A stretch of DNA of 64,000 bases. Source: Elusimicrobiota bacterium (lineage in GTDB: Bacteria > Elusimicrobiota > Elusimicrobia > FEN-1173). Made by a program: the position numbers and the translations under genes. Each line of letters begins with the position of its first letter. The first letter of the stretch is position 1. The stretch spans positions 248,001 to 312,000 of the forward strand of contig JADKHR010000001.1 in assembly GCA_016721625.1 (NCBI GenBank). The letters are read 5' to 3'. Under the pieces are notes generated by a model. It was not told the DNA's origin, did not search any database, and saw only the letters and a program-made list of their open reading frames with translations. Below are positions 18,898 through 27,536 of this stretch, piece after piece.

Positions 18898-19385
18898 ACG
18901 TCAAATCCATGGGACGGGAGGCGGGGCGCTGGGCCGTGTTGGCCCTGGCGACGGTGGGTTTCATCGGCTGGGCTCCATATCACGTGATCCCTTTTCGGAA
19001 ATGGAAAGGCGGCGGTTTGTTGGGCACTTTGGCGGGCTGGGGCCTCCTTTGGGTGTTGCCGACGGGCCCGCTCTTTGGTCTCCTGACCCTCGGGGTCATC
19101 GCGTTGGCCATCGGGGTGAGCGATTTGGCGGAACGGGAACTGACTCACGATGATCCGCGGATCGTGATCGACGAGGTGGCGGGCGTCTGGGTGGCGGCGC
19201 TGGGCCTCACGCGGGAACCGGTTCCTCTGTTGACGCTGTTTGTGGCGTTTCGGTTTTTTGACGTTTTGAAGGGGCCTTGGGGGCGCGCGGCCGCCCGCCT
19301 TCCCGGGGGGTGGGGCATCGTGGCCGATGACCTGGTGGCGGGCCTCCTGGCGAACCTGGTGACGCGCCTTCTCCTGCCCCGTTGA
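18894..19385 (+). CDS. pgpA: Phosphatidylglycerophosphatase A
   Basis: PgpA removes the phosphate from phosphatidylglycerophosphate. Family motifs: WAPYHVIPFRKWKGGG, SDLAERELTHDDPRIVIDE with the metal-binding acidic residues, and DVLKGPWG. Four hydrophobic segments. GTG 18894 overlaps the pgsA stop (163 residues); ATG 18909 is an alternative with five residues fewer. The pairing with pgsA supports the assignment. Confidence 0.87.
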   Translation: MNVKSMGREAGRWAVLALATVGFIGWAPYHVIPFRKWKGGGLLGTLAGWGLLWVLPTGPLFGLLTLGVIALAIGVSDLAERELTHDDPRIVIDEVAGVWVAALGLTREPVPLLTLFVAFRFFDVLKGPWGRAAARLPGGWGIVADDLVAGLLANLVTRLLLPR

Positions 19386-19414
19386 TTGACCTTCCGACGA
19401 CGATTTAATAGTCT
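19386..19414 (+). promoter_or_regulatory. Promoter of recA
   Basis: TTGACC (19386-19391), a 17-base spacer and TAGTCT (19409-19414), beginning directly at the pgpA stop. The leader is about 50 bases with GGAGGC as ribosome binding site. No obvious LexA-type palindrome was seen. Confidence 0.6.
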
Positions 19415-19473
19415 AGACGTTCACGCCGGCCGCCCGTTTCCTTTTTTCGATCGACCTGCCTTGGAGGCAACTT

Positions 19474-20553
19474 ATGAGCAATAAAGAAGAAAAGTATAAA
19501 GCGCTTTCGTTGGCCCTGGCCACCATTGAAAAACAACACGGAAAAGAAGCCATCATGAAGCTCGGCGAAAAATCCGGGCGGGTGAAGGTGGACGTGATTC
19601 CCACCGGGGCTCTTCCGTTGGACATCGCCCTGGGCGTGGGCGGGTTTCCCCGAGGGCGCGTGGTCGAGGTCTACGGGCCCGAATCCTCCGGGAAAACGAC
19701 GCTCTGTCTTCAGGTGGTGGCCCAGGCCCAGAAGTTGGGGGGAACGGCCGCCTACATCGACGCTGAACACGCCATGGACCCGGATTACGCCCGGAAACTG
19801 GGGGTCGATATCGACAACCTCCTCATTTCTCAGCCGGACTCCGGCGAACAGGCCCTGGAGATCACCGACCAGCTGGTGCGGAGCGGCGCCATCGATATCA
19901 TCGTGATCGATTCGGTGGCCGCCCTGGTTCCGCGGGCGGAGATTGAAGGAGAAATGGGCGACTCCCACGTGGGGCTTCAAGCCCGGTTGATGAGCCAGGC
20001 CCTTCGTAAGCTGACGGCGAACATCGCTCGGTCCAAAACCTGCGTGGTGTTCATCAACCAGTTGCGGATGAAAATCGGCGTCATGTACGGAAACCCGGAA
20101 ACCACCACGGGCGGCATGGCGCTCAAGTTTTACGCCACGGTTCGGATCGACATTCGCCGGGTGGAGTCCATCAAGCAGGGAGACAAGGTGGTCGGCAACC
20201 GGGTGCGCATTAAAGTCGTCAAGAATAAAGTGGCGGCGCCGTTCCAACAGGCGGAATGCGATATGATTTTCGGGGAAGGCATCGCCCGGGAGAACTGCTT
20301 GTTGGACCTGGGCGTCAGTAGCGGGGTTTTGGAGAAAGCCGGGACCTGGATCCTATTTAAGACCGACCGGCTGGGTCAGGGCCGGGAATTGGCCCGGACC
20401 TTTTTAAAAGAGAACGTGGCTGTGGCCGATGAGATTGAGAAAGAGATCCGGGCCAAGCTTTTGGCGGGTCCCGTCGATGAACCGGCGGAGGAGCCCAAGG
20501 CCGCGGTGAAAGAAAAGGAGCCGGCCAAGGCCGCACGGGCCGGCAAAGGCTAA
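19474..20553 (+). CDS. recA: Recombinase RecA
   Basis: RecA forms filaments on single-stranded DNA for homologous recombination and the SOS response. Walker A GPESSGKT lies at residues 68-75, the AYIDAEHAMDP segment follows, Walker B is IIVIDSVAAL, and FINQLRMKIGVMYGNPETTTGG covers the DNA-binding L2 region. The C-terminus ends in a Lys/Ala/Glu-rich tail. 359 residues, intact and without an intein. Own promoter; two bases before the xer gene. Confidence 0.98.
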   Translation: MSNKEEKYKALSLALATIEKQHGKEAIMKLGEKSGRVKVDVIPTGALPLDIALGVGGFPRGRVVEVYGPESSGKTTLCLQVVAQAQKLGGTAAYIDAEHAMDPDYARKLGVDIDNLLISQPDSGEQALEITDQLVRSGAIDIIVIDSVAALVPRAEIEGEMGDSHVGLQARLMSQALRKLTANIARSKTCVVFINQLRMKIGVMYGNPETTTGGMALKFYATVRIDIRRVESIKQGDKVVGNRVRIKVVKNKVAAPFQQAECDMIFGEGIARENCLLDLGVSSGVLEKAGTWILFKTDRLGQGRELARTFLKENVAVADEIEKEIRAKLLAGPVDEPAEEPKAAVKEKEPAKAARAGKG

Positions 20554-20555
20554 CG

Positions 20556-21455
20556 GTGTCGGCCGCTCCGGCCGCCGCCGAGGTGCCTTCGCTGTTGAAG
20601 GAATTCCTCGACCATTTGCGGGTGGAGCGGAAACTCGCAGGCAACACGGTGTCCGCCTACGGCGCCGATCTCCGCCCCTACCTGGAATTCCTGGATCGGC
20701 GCGGGGTGGGGGCGGCCGTGGTCACCCCGGGCGACTTGTCCGAATTCTTATGGGTTCGACGGTCGACGCCTCTGAAGGCTTCGAGCCTATACCGTTTATC
20801 TCAAAGCCTCCGGCAGTTTCACCGATTCCTGAAAATCGAGGGGCTCGCGGAATCGGATCCCACGGGACAACTTTCAAGCCCAAAAACTGGGGAACGCCTT
20901 CCGAAAGTTTTGTCGGTGGAGGAGGTGGGGCGTCTTCTGGCCTACTCTCCTAAGCCAACGATTCACACTCTTCGATTTAAAGCCATGCTCGAGCTCCTTT
21001 ATGCCGCGGGTTTGCGGGTCAGCGAACTCGTGGGGTTGAACCGCGAGGGTATTGACCTGGACGTGGGGTTTGTTCGCGTTTTCGGGAAAGGCGGCAAAGA
21101 GCGCGTGGTGCCCATTAATCGGCGGGCCATCCACGCCGTGAGGAATTATCAAGAGGCGCGCACCGACAAGAGTCTGGGAGGGCCGCTTTTTGCCGGACGG
21201 GCGGGACGGCCTCTCACGCGGGTGGCGTTCTGGTATGAACTGAAGAAGTGGGCTCGGGCGGCGGGGGTCCTGAAGCCCATCAGCCCCCATGTCCTGCGGC
21301 ATTCCTTCGCCACGCACCTTTTACGCGGGGGCGCCGACCTCCGCGTGGTTCAGGAAATGTTGGGTCACGCGGATATCTCCACCACTCAAATTTACACTCA
21401 CCTCGACCGCGCCGCGGTCAAAAGCGCCCACCGAAAGTTTCACCCGAGGGGTTGA
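20556..21455 (+). CDS. xerD: Tyrosine recombinase XerC/XerD
   Basis: Xer recombinases resolve chromosome dimers at dif together with FtsK, which is encoded 5 kb upstream. The N-terminal SAM-like DNA-binding domain is followed by the catalytic domain with Arg in LLYAAGLRVSELVGL, Lys in FGKGGKERVVP, HVLRHSFATHLL, and LGHADISTTQIYTH with the nucleophilic tyrosine. 299 residues, typical of a chromosomal Xer. GTG start two bases after recA. Whether it is XerC- or XerD-like cannot be settled by eye. Confidence 0.88.
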   Translation: MSAAPAAAEVPSLLKEFLDHLRVERKLAGNTVSAYGADLRPYLEFLDRRGVGAAVVTPGDLSEFLWVRRSTPLKASSLYRLSQSLRQFHRFLKIEGLAESDPTGQLSSPKTGERLPKVLSVEEVGRLLAYSPKPTIHTLRFKAMLELLYAAGLRVSELVGLNREGIDLDVGFVRVFGKGGKERVVPINRRAIHAVRNYQEARTDKSLGGPLFAGRAGRPLTRVAFWYELKKWARAAGVLKPISPHVLRHSFATHLLRGGADLRVVQEMLGHADISTTQIYTHLDRAAVKSAHRKFHPRG

Positions 21456-21490
21456 CCGCGGGGCGGTCTCCGAACGAAAGGAGCTTGTTC

Positions 21491-21658
21491 GTGACGTTGT
21501 CTAAAGAATGTCGAGACGTGTTGGCCTGCCCAAAGTGCAAGGGCCCATTGGACTATCGTTCGGAGGAGCAACGATTCGTCTGTTTTTATTGCCGTCTTTC
21601 TTACCCCCTTCGTGAGGGCATCCCGGTGATGCTGGTGGATCAGGCGGTGGCTTTCTGA
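21491..21658 (+). CDS. Trm112/UPF0434-like small zinc-ribbon protein
   Basis: A 55-residue protein with two CxxC pairs (ACPKCKGPL and VCFYCRLSYP) and the family ending LREGIPVMLVDQA. Trm112-like proteins stabilise methyltransferases in other organisms; the bacterial short forms have no firm role. Start GTG 21491 is supported by AAAGGAG about 8 bases upstream. Confidence 0.8.
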   Translation: MTLSKECRDVLACPKCKGPLDYRSEEQRFVCFYCRLSYPLREGIPVMLVDQAVAF

Positions 21659-21702
21659 GCCTCAAAGGGTGGCGTCCAACGGTTCTTTGGCCCCTGTGCC
21701 TT

Positions 21703-23004
21703 TTGGGGGCGCTCCTCCCCCGGGGACTGGAGGCTCGCGCCTATCGGGAGACCGATGAAACACGGATCCAGCGATTCTCCCGGCAAATCTCCTGTTTTCA
21801 AAAGGCGGTGGGTTTGCCAGGCGTTTCGGTGGCGATTTTACGGGACGGGCGTCTTCTTTGGTCCAGCGGGTTCGGGTGGGCTGACCGGGAAGCGAGACGG
21901 CGGGCGGACGCGGAAAGCGTGTACCCGGTGGCCTCCTTGACGAAAACCTTCACGGCGGCCCTGTTGTTTGACTTGGCCCGCGAGGGGCTTTTAAATTTGG
22001 ATGACAAGATGTCTCGTTACTCGAAAGAATTCCAGTCGGACCCCGCCCGGGTCCGCCATGTGTTAAGCCACACTTCCCGTGACGTGGACACTCTCCCCTT
22101 CTCCTACGAAAGCGGGCGATTCAAAACCCTGACCGCGGTGGCCGAAAAAGCGGGGGGAAAACCGTTTCAGGAATTGTTCTGGGAGCGGATCCTTGATCCG
22201 CTGGACATGCGTGATTCCGTTCCCGGGCCGGACGCGCCGGAATTTATCAACGAGGTCGCCGGGGTTCGCGACGCCGAGCGCGCATCCCGCTACCGCGAGG
22301 TCTTGGCCGAACGTTTGGCCCGTTCCTATCGGGTGGACCGAAAAGGCCGCGCTCACCCGTCCGCGGAGGATGATCTTCCGATCACTTTGAGCGCTTCATC
22401 GGGACTTCTCTCCACGGTCCGCGATCTGGCGTTGTTCGACGAAGCGTTGGATGAGGGGCGTCTTCTTCCGCCGGAGATGCGGGAAGTTCTCTGGATAACG
22501 CCGAATTCGATCGAAGGGCCCCGTCCCTACGGGCACGGGTGGTACGTGGGAGAAATACACGAGGTTCGGGCCCTTTGGCATCCGGGATATCTCCCCAACG
22601 CCGGGTCCAGCCTGCTTTTTAAGTTTCCCGACCAACAACTCACCTTGATCGTGTTGGCTAATTCGGATGGGCTCTGCGCGCCTTTCGCGGCCCGTCTGCT
22701 GGCGGGCGATGGATCGGCTTCTCCTCTCACGCTGGATTTCCTCCGGCTTTTTGTCGAGGAACCGCGCCTTTTGATGCGACTGCCGGACCCTAATTGGCGG
22801 AAAGGGGCCCGTCGTTTCAATCGAACGTTGGCGGGCTGGGCCCGACGGTTTCCACCCTATTCTTTCCTGGAGGAACGCGAGGCGCGCGCTGATATGGAAC
22901 GTTGGCGGGAGTCCCGGCGAAGGTCTCCCTCCAGTCGGGAAACAAAACGAGGAAAAACTGTTCTAGTGAAAAAAAACATGGAAAACTATAATGATCCCCA
23001 TTAA
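21703..23004 (+). CDS. Serine hydrolase of the beta-lactamase/penicillin-binding protein family, exported
   Basis: A class C beta-lactamase-like hydrolase, probably periplasmic, substrate unknown. The nucleophile motif SLTK lies near residue 78, a tyrosine motif is in FSYESGRF, and a third motif resembles WHPGYLPNAGS. The frame is open upstream of the TTG at 21703 and encodes a signal-peptide-like stretch (LWPLCLLGALLP). No ATG or GTG fits there; a CTG at 21655 is possible, or an undetected indel. About 433 residues. The end overlaps the -10 box and probable start of the permease gene. Confidence 0.7.
   Translation: MGALLPRGLEARAYRETDETRIQRFSRQISCFQKAVGLPGVSVAILRDGRLLWSSGFGWADREARRRADAESVYPVASLTKTFTAALLFDLAREGLLNLDDKMSRYSKEFQSDPARVRHVLSHTSRDVDTLPFSYESGRFKTLTAVAEKAGGKPFQELFWERILDPLDMRDSVPGPDAPEFINEVAGVRDAERASRYREVLAERLARSYRVDRKGRAHPSAEDDLPITLSASSGLLSTVRDLALFDEALDEGRLLPPEMREVLWITPNSIEGPRPYGHGWYVGEIHEVRALWHPGYLPNAGSSLLFKFPDQQLTLIVLANSDGLCAPFAARLLAGDGSASPLTLDFLRLFVEEPRLLMRLPDPNWRKGARRFNRTLAGWARRFPPYSFLEEREARADMERWRESRRRSPSSRETKRGKTVLVKKNMENYNDPH
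22987..22992 (+). promoter_or_regulatory. -10 box before the permease gene
   Basis: A perfect TATAAT inside the end of the serine hydrolase gene. No clear -35. Transcription would begin about 23000, close to the probable permease start. Confidence 0.4.
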
Positions 23005-24356
23005 GAGGCTCTCCCATTAAAAATCAAGCATCCATTGGTTTCTGGACCGCGGTCGCTCTGGTCGTTTCGAACATGGTCGGCACGGGCGTGTTCACAAGCT
23101 TGGGCTTTCAGCTGGCCGCGGTGCCGTCGGCTTTTTGCGCGCTCTGCCTTTGGTCTCTGGGTGGCGTCCTGGCCGCTTGCGGCGCGTTAACCTATGCGGA
23201 ATTGGCGGCCGCCATGCCTCGCTCGGGGGGCGAATACACTTATTTGGGGGAACTCTTTCACCCGGCCCTTGGATTTCTATCGGGCTGGGTGTCGGGGACG
23301 GTGGCGTTTGCGGCCCCCATGGCCCTTTCGGCCATGGCGTTCGGGCGCTATATGTCGGCGGTCTTTCCGTCGGTTTCTCCCCTGGTCCTTGGTCTGACGG
23401 CTCTCCTGGGGGTCTCGGCGGTGCACCTCTGGAGCGGAGACAAAGGCGCGCGTTTTCTGAACCTTTGGACGGCCATTAAAATATTGCCGATTGTGGCCAT
23501 CGTTGTATTCGGTCTTTTCCTGGTTCCGAGCGCGGGGACCCACTTCGGGCCCGTGCGGGCGGATTTGGGGCGGTTGGTCAGTCCTGGGTTCGCCGTTTCC
23601 CTTGTTTATGTTTCCTATGCGTATTCAGGTTGGAACGCCTCCACCTACCTGGCGGGCGAGGTCTCTCTTCCCGCCCGGAACGTCCCGCGGTCCATTTTGT
23701 TCGGCACCGCCATCGTCACCGGGCTCTACCTCCTTTTGAACGCGGCGTTTTTGCGCGTGGCGCCCCTCTCCGAACTGGCAGGAACCTTGGAGGTCGGGAA
23801 CGTGGCGGGAGACAAAATGTGGGGGCCGGCGGGGCGGATGTTTGTCGGCGCGTCGGTGGGACTGGGGCTCGTAGCGTCCCTGAGCTCTTTCATCCTGGCG
23901 GGTTCGCGGCTGGTGAAAACCATCGGAGAGGATTTTGCGAGAGCTGGTTTCCTCGCCCAAGTGAACCGTCGCGGAAATCCTCGGGCGGCGATTGTTTCTC
24001 AAGTTTTGATCGCGCTGGTTCTTTTCCTGACCTCTTCTTTCGAGCGCGTGATGACTTACATCGGGTTCACCCTCACTGTTTTTACCGTGCTCACCGTCTT
24101 GGCGGTGTTTCGGAGGCGCGCCCAGGGCGGAGTCGTGACGGGATACCGGACGTGGGGGTACCCGTGGACGCCCCTTGTGTTTTTGGGTTTCAACCTTTGG
24201 ATGATGGTTTTTCTTTTGAAGGAACATCCCTGGGAATCCTTGGCCGGGCTGGGGACGTTGGCGGCCGGGTTTGGTGTTTATTGGATCCTGACGGCGACTG
24301 GGAAAACAGCTAAAATCATCGTGGAAAATAATTCTGAGAGGACAATAAATGCATAA
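22991..24356 (+). CDS. Amino acid permease of the APC superfamily (start obscured)
   Basis: An integral membrane transporter, probably of amino acids. The start of the APC fold is clear (ALVVSNMVGTGVFTSLGF), followed by PRSGGEYTYLGE and about twelve hydrophobic helices. The uninterrupted frame has no start codon before ATG 23073, which would delete most of helix 1. A single-base error in the CCC at 23013-23015 would join ATG 22991 to it, giving an N-terminus MIPIKRLSIKNQASIGFW. The exact substrate is unknown. The end overlaps the next gene by 8 bases. Confidence 0.78.
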
Positions 24357-25509
24357 ACGCATGGGGTTGTGGGGGGTGGTCCTGATTTTGGCGGGTGGCG
24401 GAGGGGGGGAAGTTCAGGTTGCTTCGTCGAGCGGGTATCTCAACGGCGTGGCGCGATTGATGGCGGGGATGGACCCGGGTGAAGCGGGGTTTGAAAAATT
24501 GACGACGAGCCCCACATGGACGGATCACCAGGCATTTTTTGAAAAAAATTGGGCGGCGCTCTCCAAAAAGCGTCTGGACCCGGCGCGGGATTGGGCGGCG
24601 ACGGACGTGAAGCCGGATCCCTCCCTCCAGACGCTGTTTTATCCTTTCAGCGGGCCGGATTTCATGAACGCCTATCTCTTTTTTCCGGATTGCGACACCT
24701 ATGTTTTTTACAGTCTGGAAGCCCCGGGGGTCCCCCCGTCGGTGCGAAAGCTCAGCGACTCGGACTACGCGAACCTTTTAACCGACATCCGCGAATCCAT
24801 GGACGATATTTTCCAAAGGCAATATTTCATCACGAAACGGATGATGAAAGAATTGCGGACCCCCGTCCTTCGCGGGAATGCGCCCCTGATCATGATTTTC
24901 ATGGCGAGAATGAACCTGGATATCCTGTCGGTTGAGAATGTTCGGATCGGTTCGGATGGCACCCTTCGCGTTTCCTCCTCCACGGCGATCGGAGCCTTGG
25001 CGAAACGGGCCGCGGCGAATCCCGTCCCGGGGGTCCGGATCACCTTCCGGCGTCCGGAGGGGAAAACCCAAACCCTGGTCTACCTGTCCGTTGATGTGTC
25101 CGATAAGGGGTTGGCCTCCCACCCCGAGTTTTTGACTTATCTAAGCCAGGGTGGAACGGGGATCTCGTTCATGAAGTCAGCCTCCTACCTGCTTCATGGG
25201 TCGAATTTCTCAAAGATCCGCGCCTCGGTGCTTCGAAGCACGCGATACCTCCTGCAGGACGATTCCGGTCTTCCTTATCGGGCCTTCGGGAAAGGGGGGT
25301 GGACGGTGACGCTTTACGGGCGTTACACGAACGCCATCAAGGATTTCGGTGGGACGATTCAGCAGGACCTGGCCGACGCCTACACGGCCACGGAGCCGGC
25401 CCGGCTTCTCCCTTTCACCTTCGGCTACCATTGGTGGGACAAGCATTCCAATATTCAAATCGCTGTTAAAGACACTGAACCGGCCACCCCCGCGAACCCG
25501 AAAAAATAA
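24349..25509 (+). CDS. Exported protein of unknown function
   Basis: I do not recognise this family. The 386-residue product begins with a hydrophobic signal-like segment (GLWGVVLILAGGGGG) and has no other clear membrane helix. Visible pieces include LFYPFSGPDFMNAYLFFP, MKSASYLLHGSNFSKIR and LPFTFGYHWWDKHSN. It reads as a globular periplasmic or secreted protein. The start at 24349 has GAGAGGA upstream. It overlaps the permease gene, so the pair may be cotranscribed. It ends 5 bases before the convergent prfC stop. Confidence 0.65.
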   Translation: MHKRMGLWGVVLILAGGGGGEVQVASSSGYLNGVARLMAGMDPGEAGFEKLTTSPTWTDHQAFFEKNWAALSKKRLDPARDWAATDVKPDPSLQTLFYPFSGPDFMNAYLFFPDCDTYVFYSLEAPGVPPSVRKLSDSDYANLLTDIRESMDDIFQRQYFITKRMMKELRTPVLRGNAPLIMIFMARMNLDILSVENVRIGSDGTLRVSSSTAIGALAKRAAANPVPGVRITFRRPEGKTQTLVYLSVDVSDKGLASHPEFLTYLSQGGTGISFMKSASYLLHGSNFSKIRASVLRSTRYLLQDDSGLPYRAFGKGGWTVTLYGRYTNAIKDFGGTIQQDLADAYTATEPARLLPFTFGYHWWDKHSNIQIAVKDTEPATPANPKK

Positions 25510-25514
25510 TCTTT

Positions 25515-27098
25515 TTAGTTGGTCTGCGGGAGGAGGGGGGACGGGCGCGCCTGGTCCCGGAGCGACACGCTGGGGTGGTTCTCCGTGAAATAATTCAAAG
25601 ACCATTCGTCCCGGAAGAGAATGGCCGGGCCGCCTGCGCCGTCGGCGGCTAATTGCGATCCGAAAGGAATGCGCGCGTTGGACGGCAACGTCCCGTCCAC
25701 CCAACGGGCCAGCTTCCAGGGGGCCGGTTCGAAACGGGAAGAAACCCCATACTCCGACTCCAACCGAAATTGCACGACCTCGAATTGGAGCGGTCCCACG
25801 GCGGCCAACAAGGGGGGGGCATCTTTAACGGAAAAGGATTGGACAATTCCTTCCAGCAGGAGCTGTTCCAATCCCTTTCGGAACGGCTTGTAATTCGCGG
25901 GGTTGGGGTTGTGGATGAAAGAAAAACTTTCCGGGGGAAACCGCGGAATTTCGTCGTAAATGAGGCCGGGGGTTTCGCTCAGCGTATCCCCGATTTTGAA
26001 GGCGGAATGGCCCACCAGCCCCACGATGTCTCCCGCGCGGGCTTCCTCCACTATCTCTCGATCCCGCCCGAAAAGTTTGAACGAGTTCGCGAGTTTTATC
26101 TTTTTATCGCTCCCCGAATGAAAAGCCGCCATGTCCCGCACGAATTGCCCCGAGCAGACTCTGAGAAAGGCCACCCGGTCCCGGTGGCGTGGATCCATGT
26201 TCCCTTGGATTTTAAAGATGAACCCCGAGAACGCCGGGTGGTCGGGAGAAATGGAACCTTGGGACGAGACCCGCGCCACGGGTCCCGGAGAATGGGCGAG
26301 AAAACCGTCCAATAGGAGTTGGACTCCGAAGTTATTGGAGGCGCTCCCAAAGAAGACAGGCGTCGTTTCGCCCCTGAGAATGGCGTCTCGATCGGAGGAG
26401 GCGCCCGCGTGGTCCAGCATGGCGGTTTCTTCGACAAAATTGGAATAACTCAACGGGTCCAGGTGTTGGGCGATCACGGGGTCCGCGGGGTCGTGGGCGG
26501 CTTCAGGCGCCCGGTAGGCTCCGCCTGGAACCCGTTCAAAGAGGTGCACATGCCGGCGGATACGGTCGTACACCCCCCGGAAATCAAACCCGGTGCCCAG
26601 GGGCCAGTTCATGGGGAAAGCCCGCAGGTTTAAGACCTTCTCCAATTCATCGATCAGTTCGAGGGGTTCTTTGGAGGGCCGGTCGAGCTTGTTGATGAAG
26701 GTGAAGATGGGCACCCGTCGTTGACGACACACCTCGAAGAGCTTTCGGGTTTGGCTTTCGATGCCTTTGGCGGCGTCGATGACCATGACCACGGCGTCCA
26801 CGGCCGTCAAAACCCGGTAGGTGTCCTCGGAAAAATCCCGGTGGCCCGGGGTGTCCAACAAGTTGACGCGGTAACCATCGTAGTCAAATTGGAGCACGGT
26901 GGAGCTGATGGAAATGCCGCGCTTTTTTTCCAGCTCCATCCAATCCGAAGCGGTGGCTCGTTGGCTTTTCCGGGCCGTGACCGTCCCCGCCAAATGCACG
27001 GCCCCGCCGTAAAGCAAAAGCTTTTCCGTGAGTGTGGTTTTGCCCGCGTCGGGGTGCGATATGATGGCGAACGTTCGTCGCCGAGCGATTTCGTTCAT
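25515..27098 (-). CDS. prfC: Peptide chain release factor 3
   Basis: RF3 is a GTPase that removes RF1/RF2 from the ribosome after termination. The G domain shows ISHPDAGKTTLTEKLL, the switch region with RGISISSTVLQF, NLLDTPGHRDFSEDTYR and FINKLDRP. Domain II and III follow (GSASNNFGVQLLLDGF, VGPLQFEVVQFRLESEYG). 527 residues, full length. It is alone on the minus strand, convergent with the preceding gene and divergent from the Fn3 operon. Confidence 0.95.
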   Translation of the reverse strand: MNEIARRRTFAIISHPDAGKTTLTEKLLLYGGAVHLAGTVTARKSQRATASDWMELEKKRGISISSTVLQFDYDGYRVNLLDTPGHRDFSEDTYRVLTAVDAVVMVIDAAKGIESQTRKLFEVCRQRRVPIFTFINKLDRPSKEPLELIDELEKVLNLRAFPMNWPLGTGFDFRGVYDRIRRHVHLFERVPGGAYRAPEAAHDPADPVIAQHLDPLSYSNFVEETAMLDHAGASSDRDAILRGETTPVFFGSASNNFGVQLLLDGFLAHSPGPVARVSSQGSISPDHPAFSGFIFKIQGNMDPRHRDRVAFLRVCSGQFVRDMAAFHSGSDKKIKLANSFKLFGRDREIVEEARAGDIVGLVGHSAFKIGDTLSETPGLIYDEIPRFPPESFSFIHNPNPANYKPFRKGLEQLLLEGIVQSFSVKDAPPLLAAVGPLQFEVVQFRLESEYGVSSRFEPAPWKLARWVDGTLPSNARIPFGSQLAADGAGGPAILFRDEWSLNYFTENHPSVSLRDQARPSPLLPQTN

Positions 27099-27536
27099 GT
27101 CAGCGAACCTTTATTGAGGTGTCCCTCTGGTGGCCCAACAGCCGCGAAATAGAGCCAAGGTGGTTTAACGGTGATCCGTTCTTTTTTTGCAGGGCCGAGC
27201 GGGCGATGGAGGATAAAACGTAACCAATCGTGGGGTTTTCGCCCTCGAAACCCTATTTTGACTTATTTCGGAGTTCGAATCAAATGGTACCCCGATCGAA
27301 GCAGTCCCCCGCGAACGTCAAAACAAAGTCCGGCCAGGAAAAAGTTTTGCTATTAACCCTGGAAAATGGGGGAAATGGGAGTTAGACTTTGGAACGATTA
27401 CCGAGTTGGGGGGATCTTAACGTTATTTCCCTGTTATATTTCAGGGGGATATCAGGGCACGGGCAGGGAGAATTCAGCGTTTCCGCGTATACTGGGGTTG
27501 TGACACAGGCCTTATTGGAGAAAAAGGGAAAAATAT
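27099..27536. other. Intergenic region between prfC and the Fn3 operon
   Basis: 438 bases without a convincing gene. It should hold the divergent promoters of prfC and the downstream operon. On the plus strand TATACT at 27488-27493 is a good -10 without a recognisable -35; the leader would be about 38 bases and carries TTGGAG before the ATG. No repeats or tRNA were found. Confidence 0.5.

Noticed and set aside
19386..19473. LexA/SOS box upstream of recA
   Set aside because: No convincing palindrome of any known LexA type was found; only a constitutive-looking promoter is visible.
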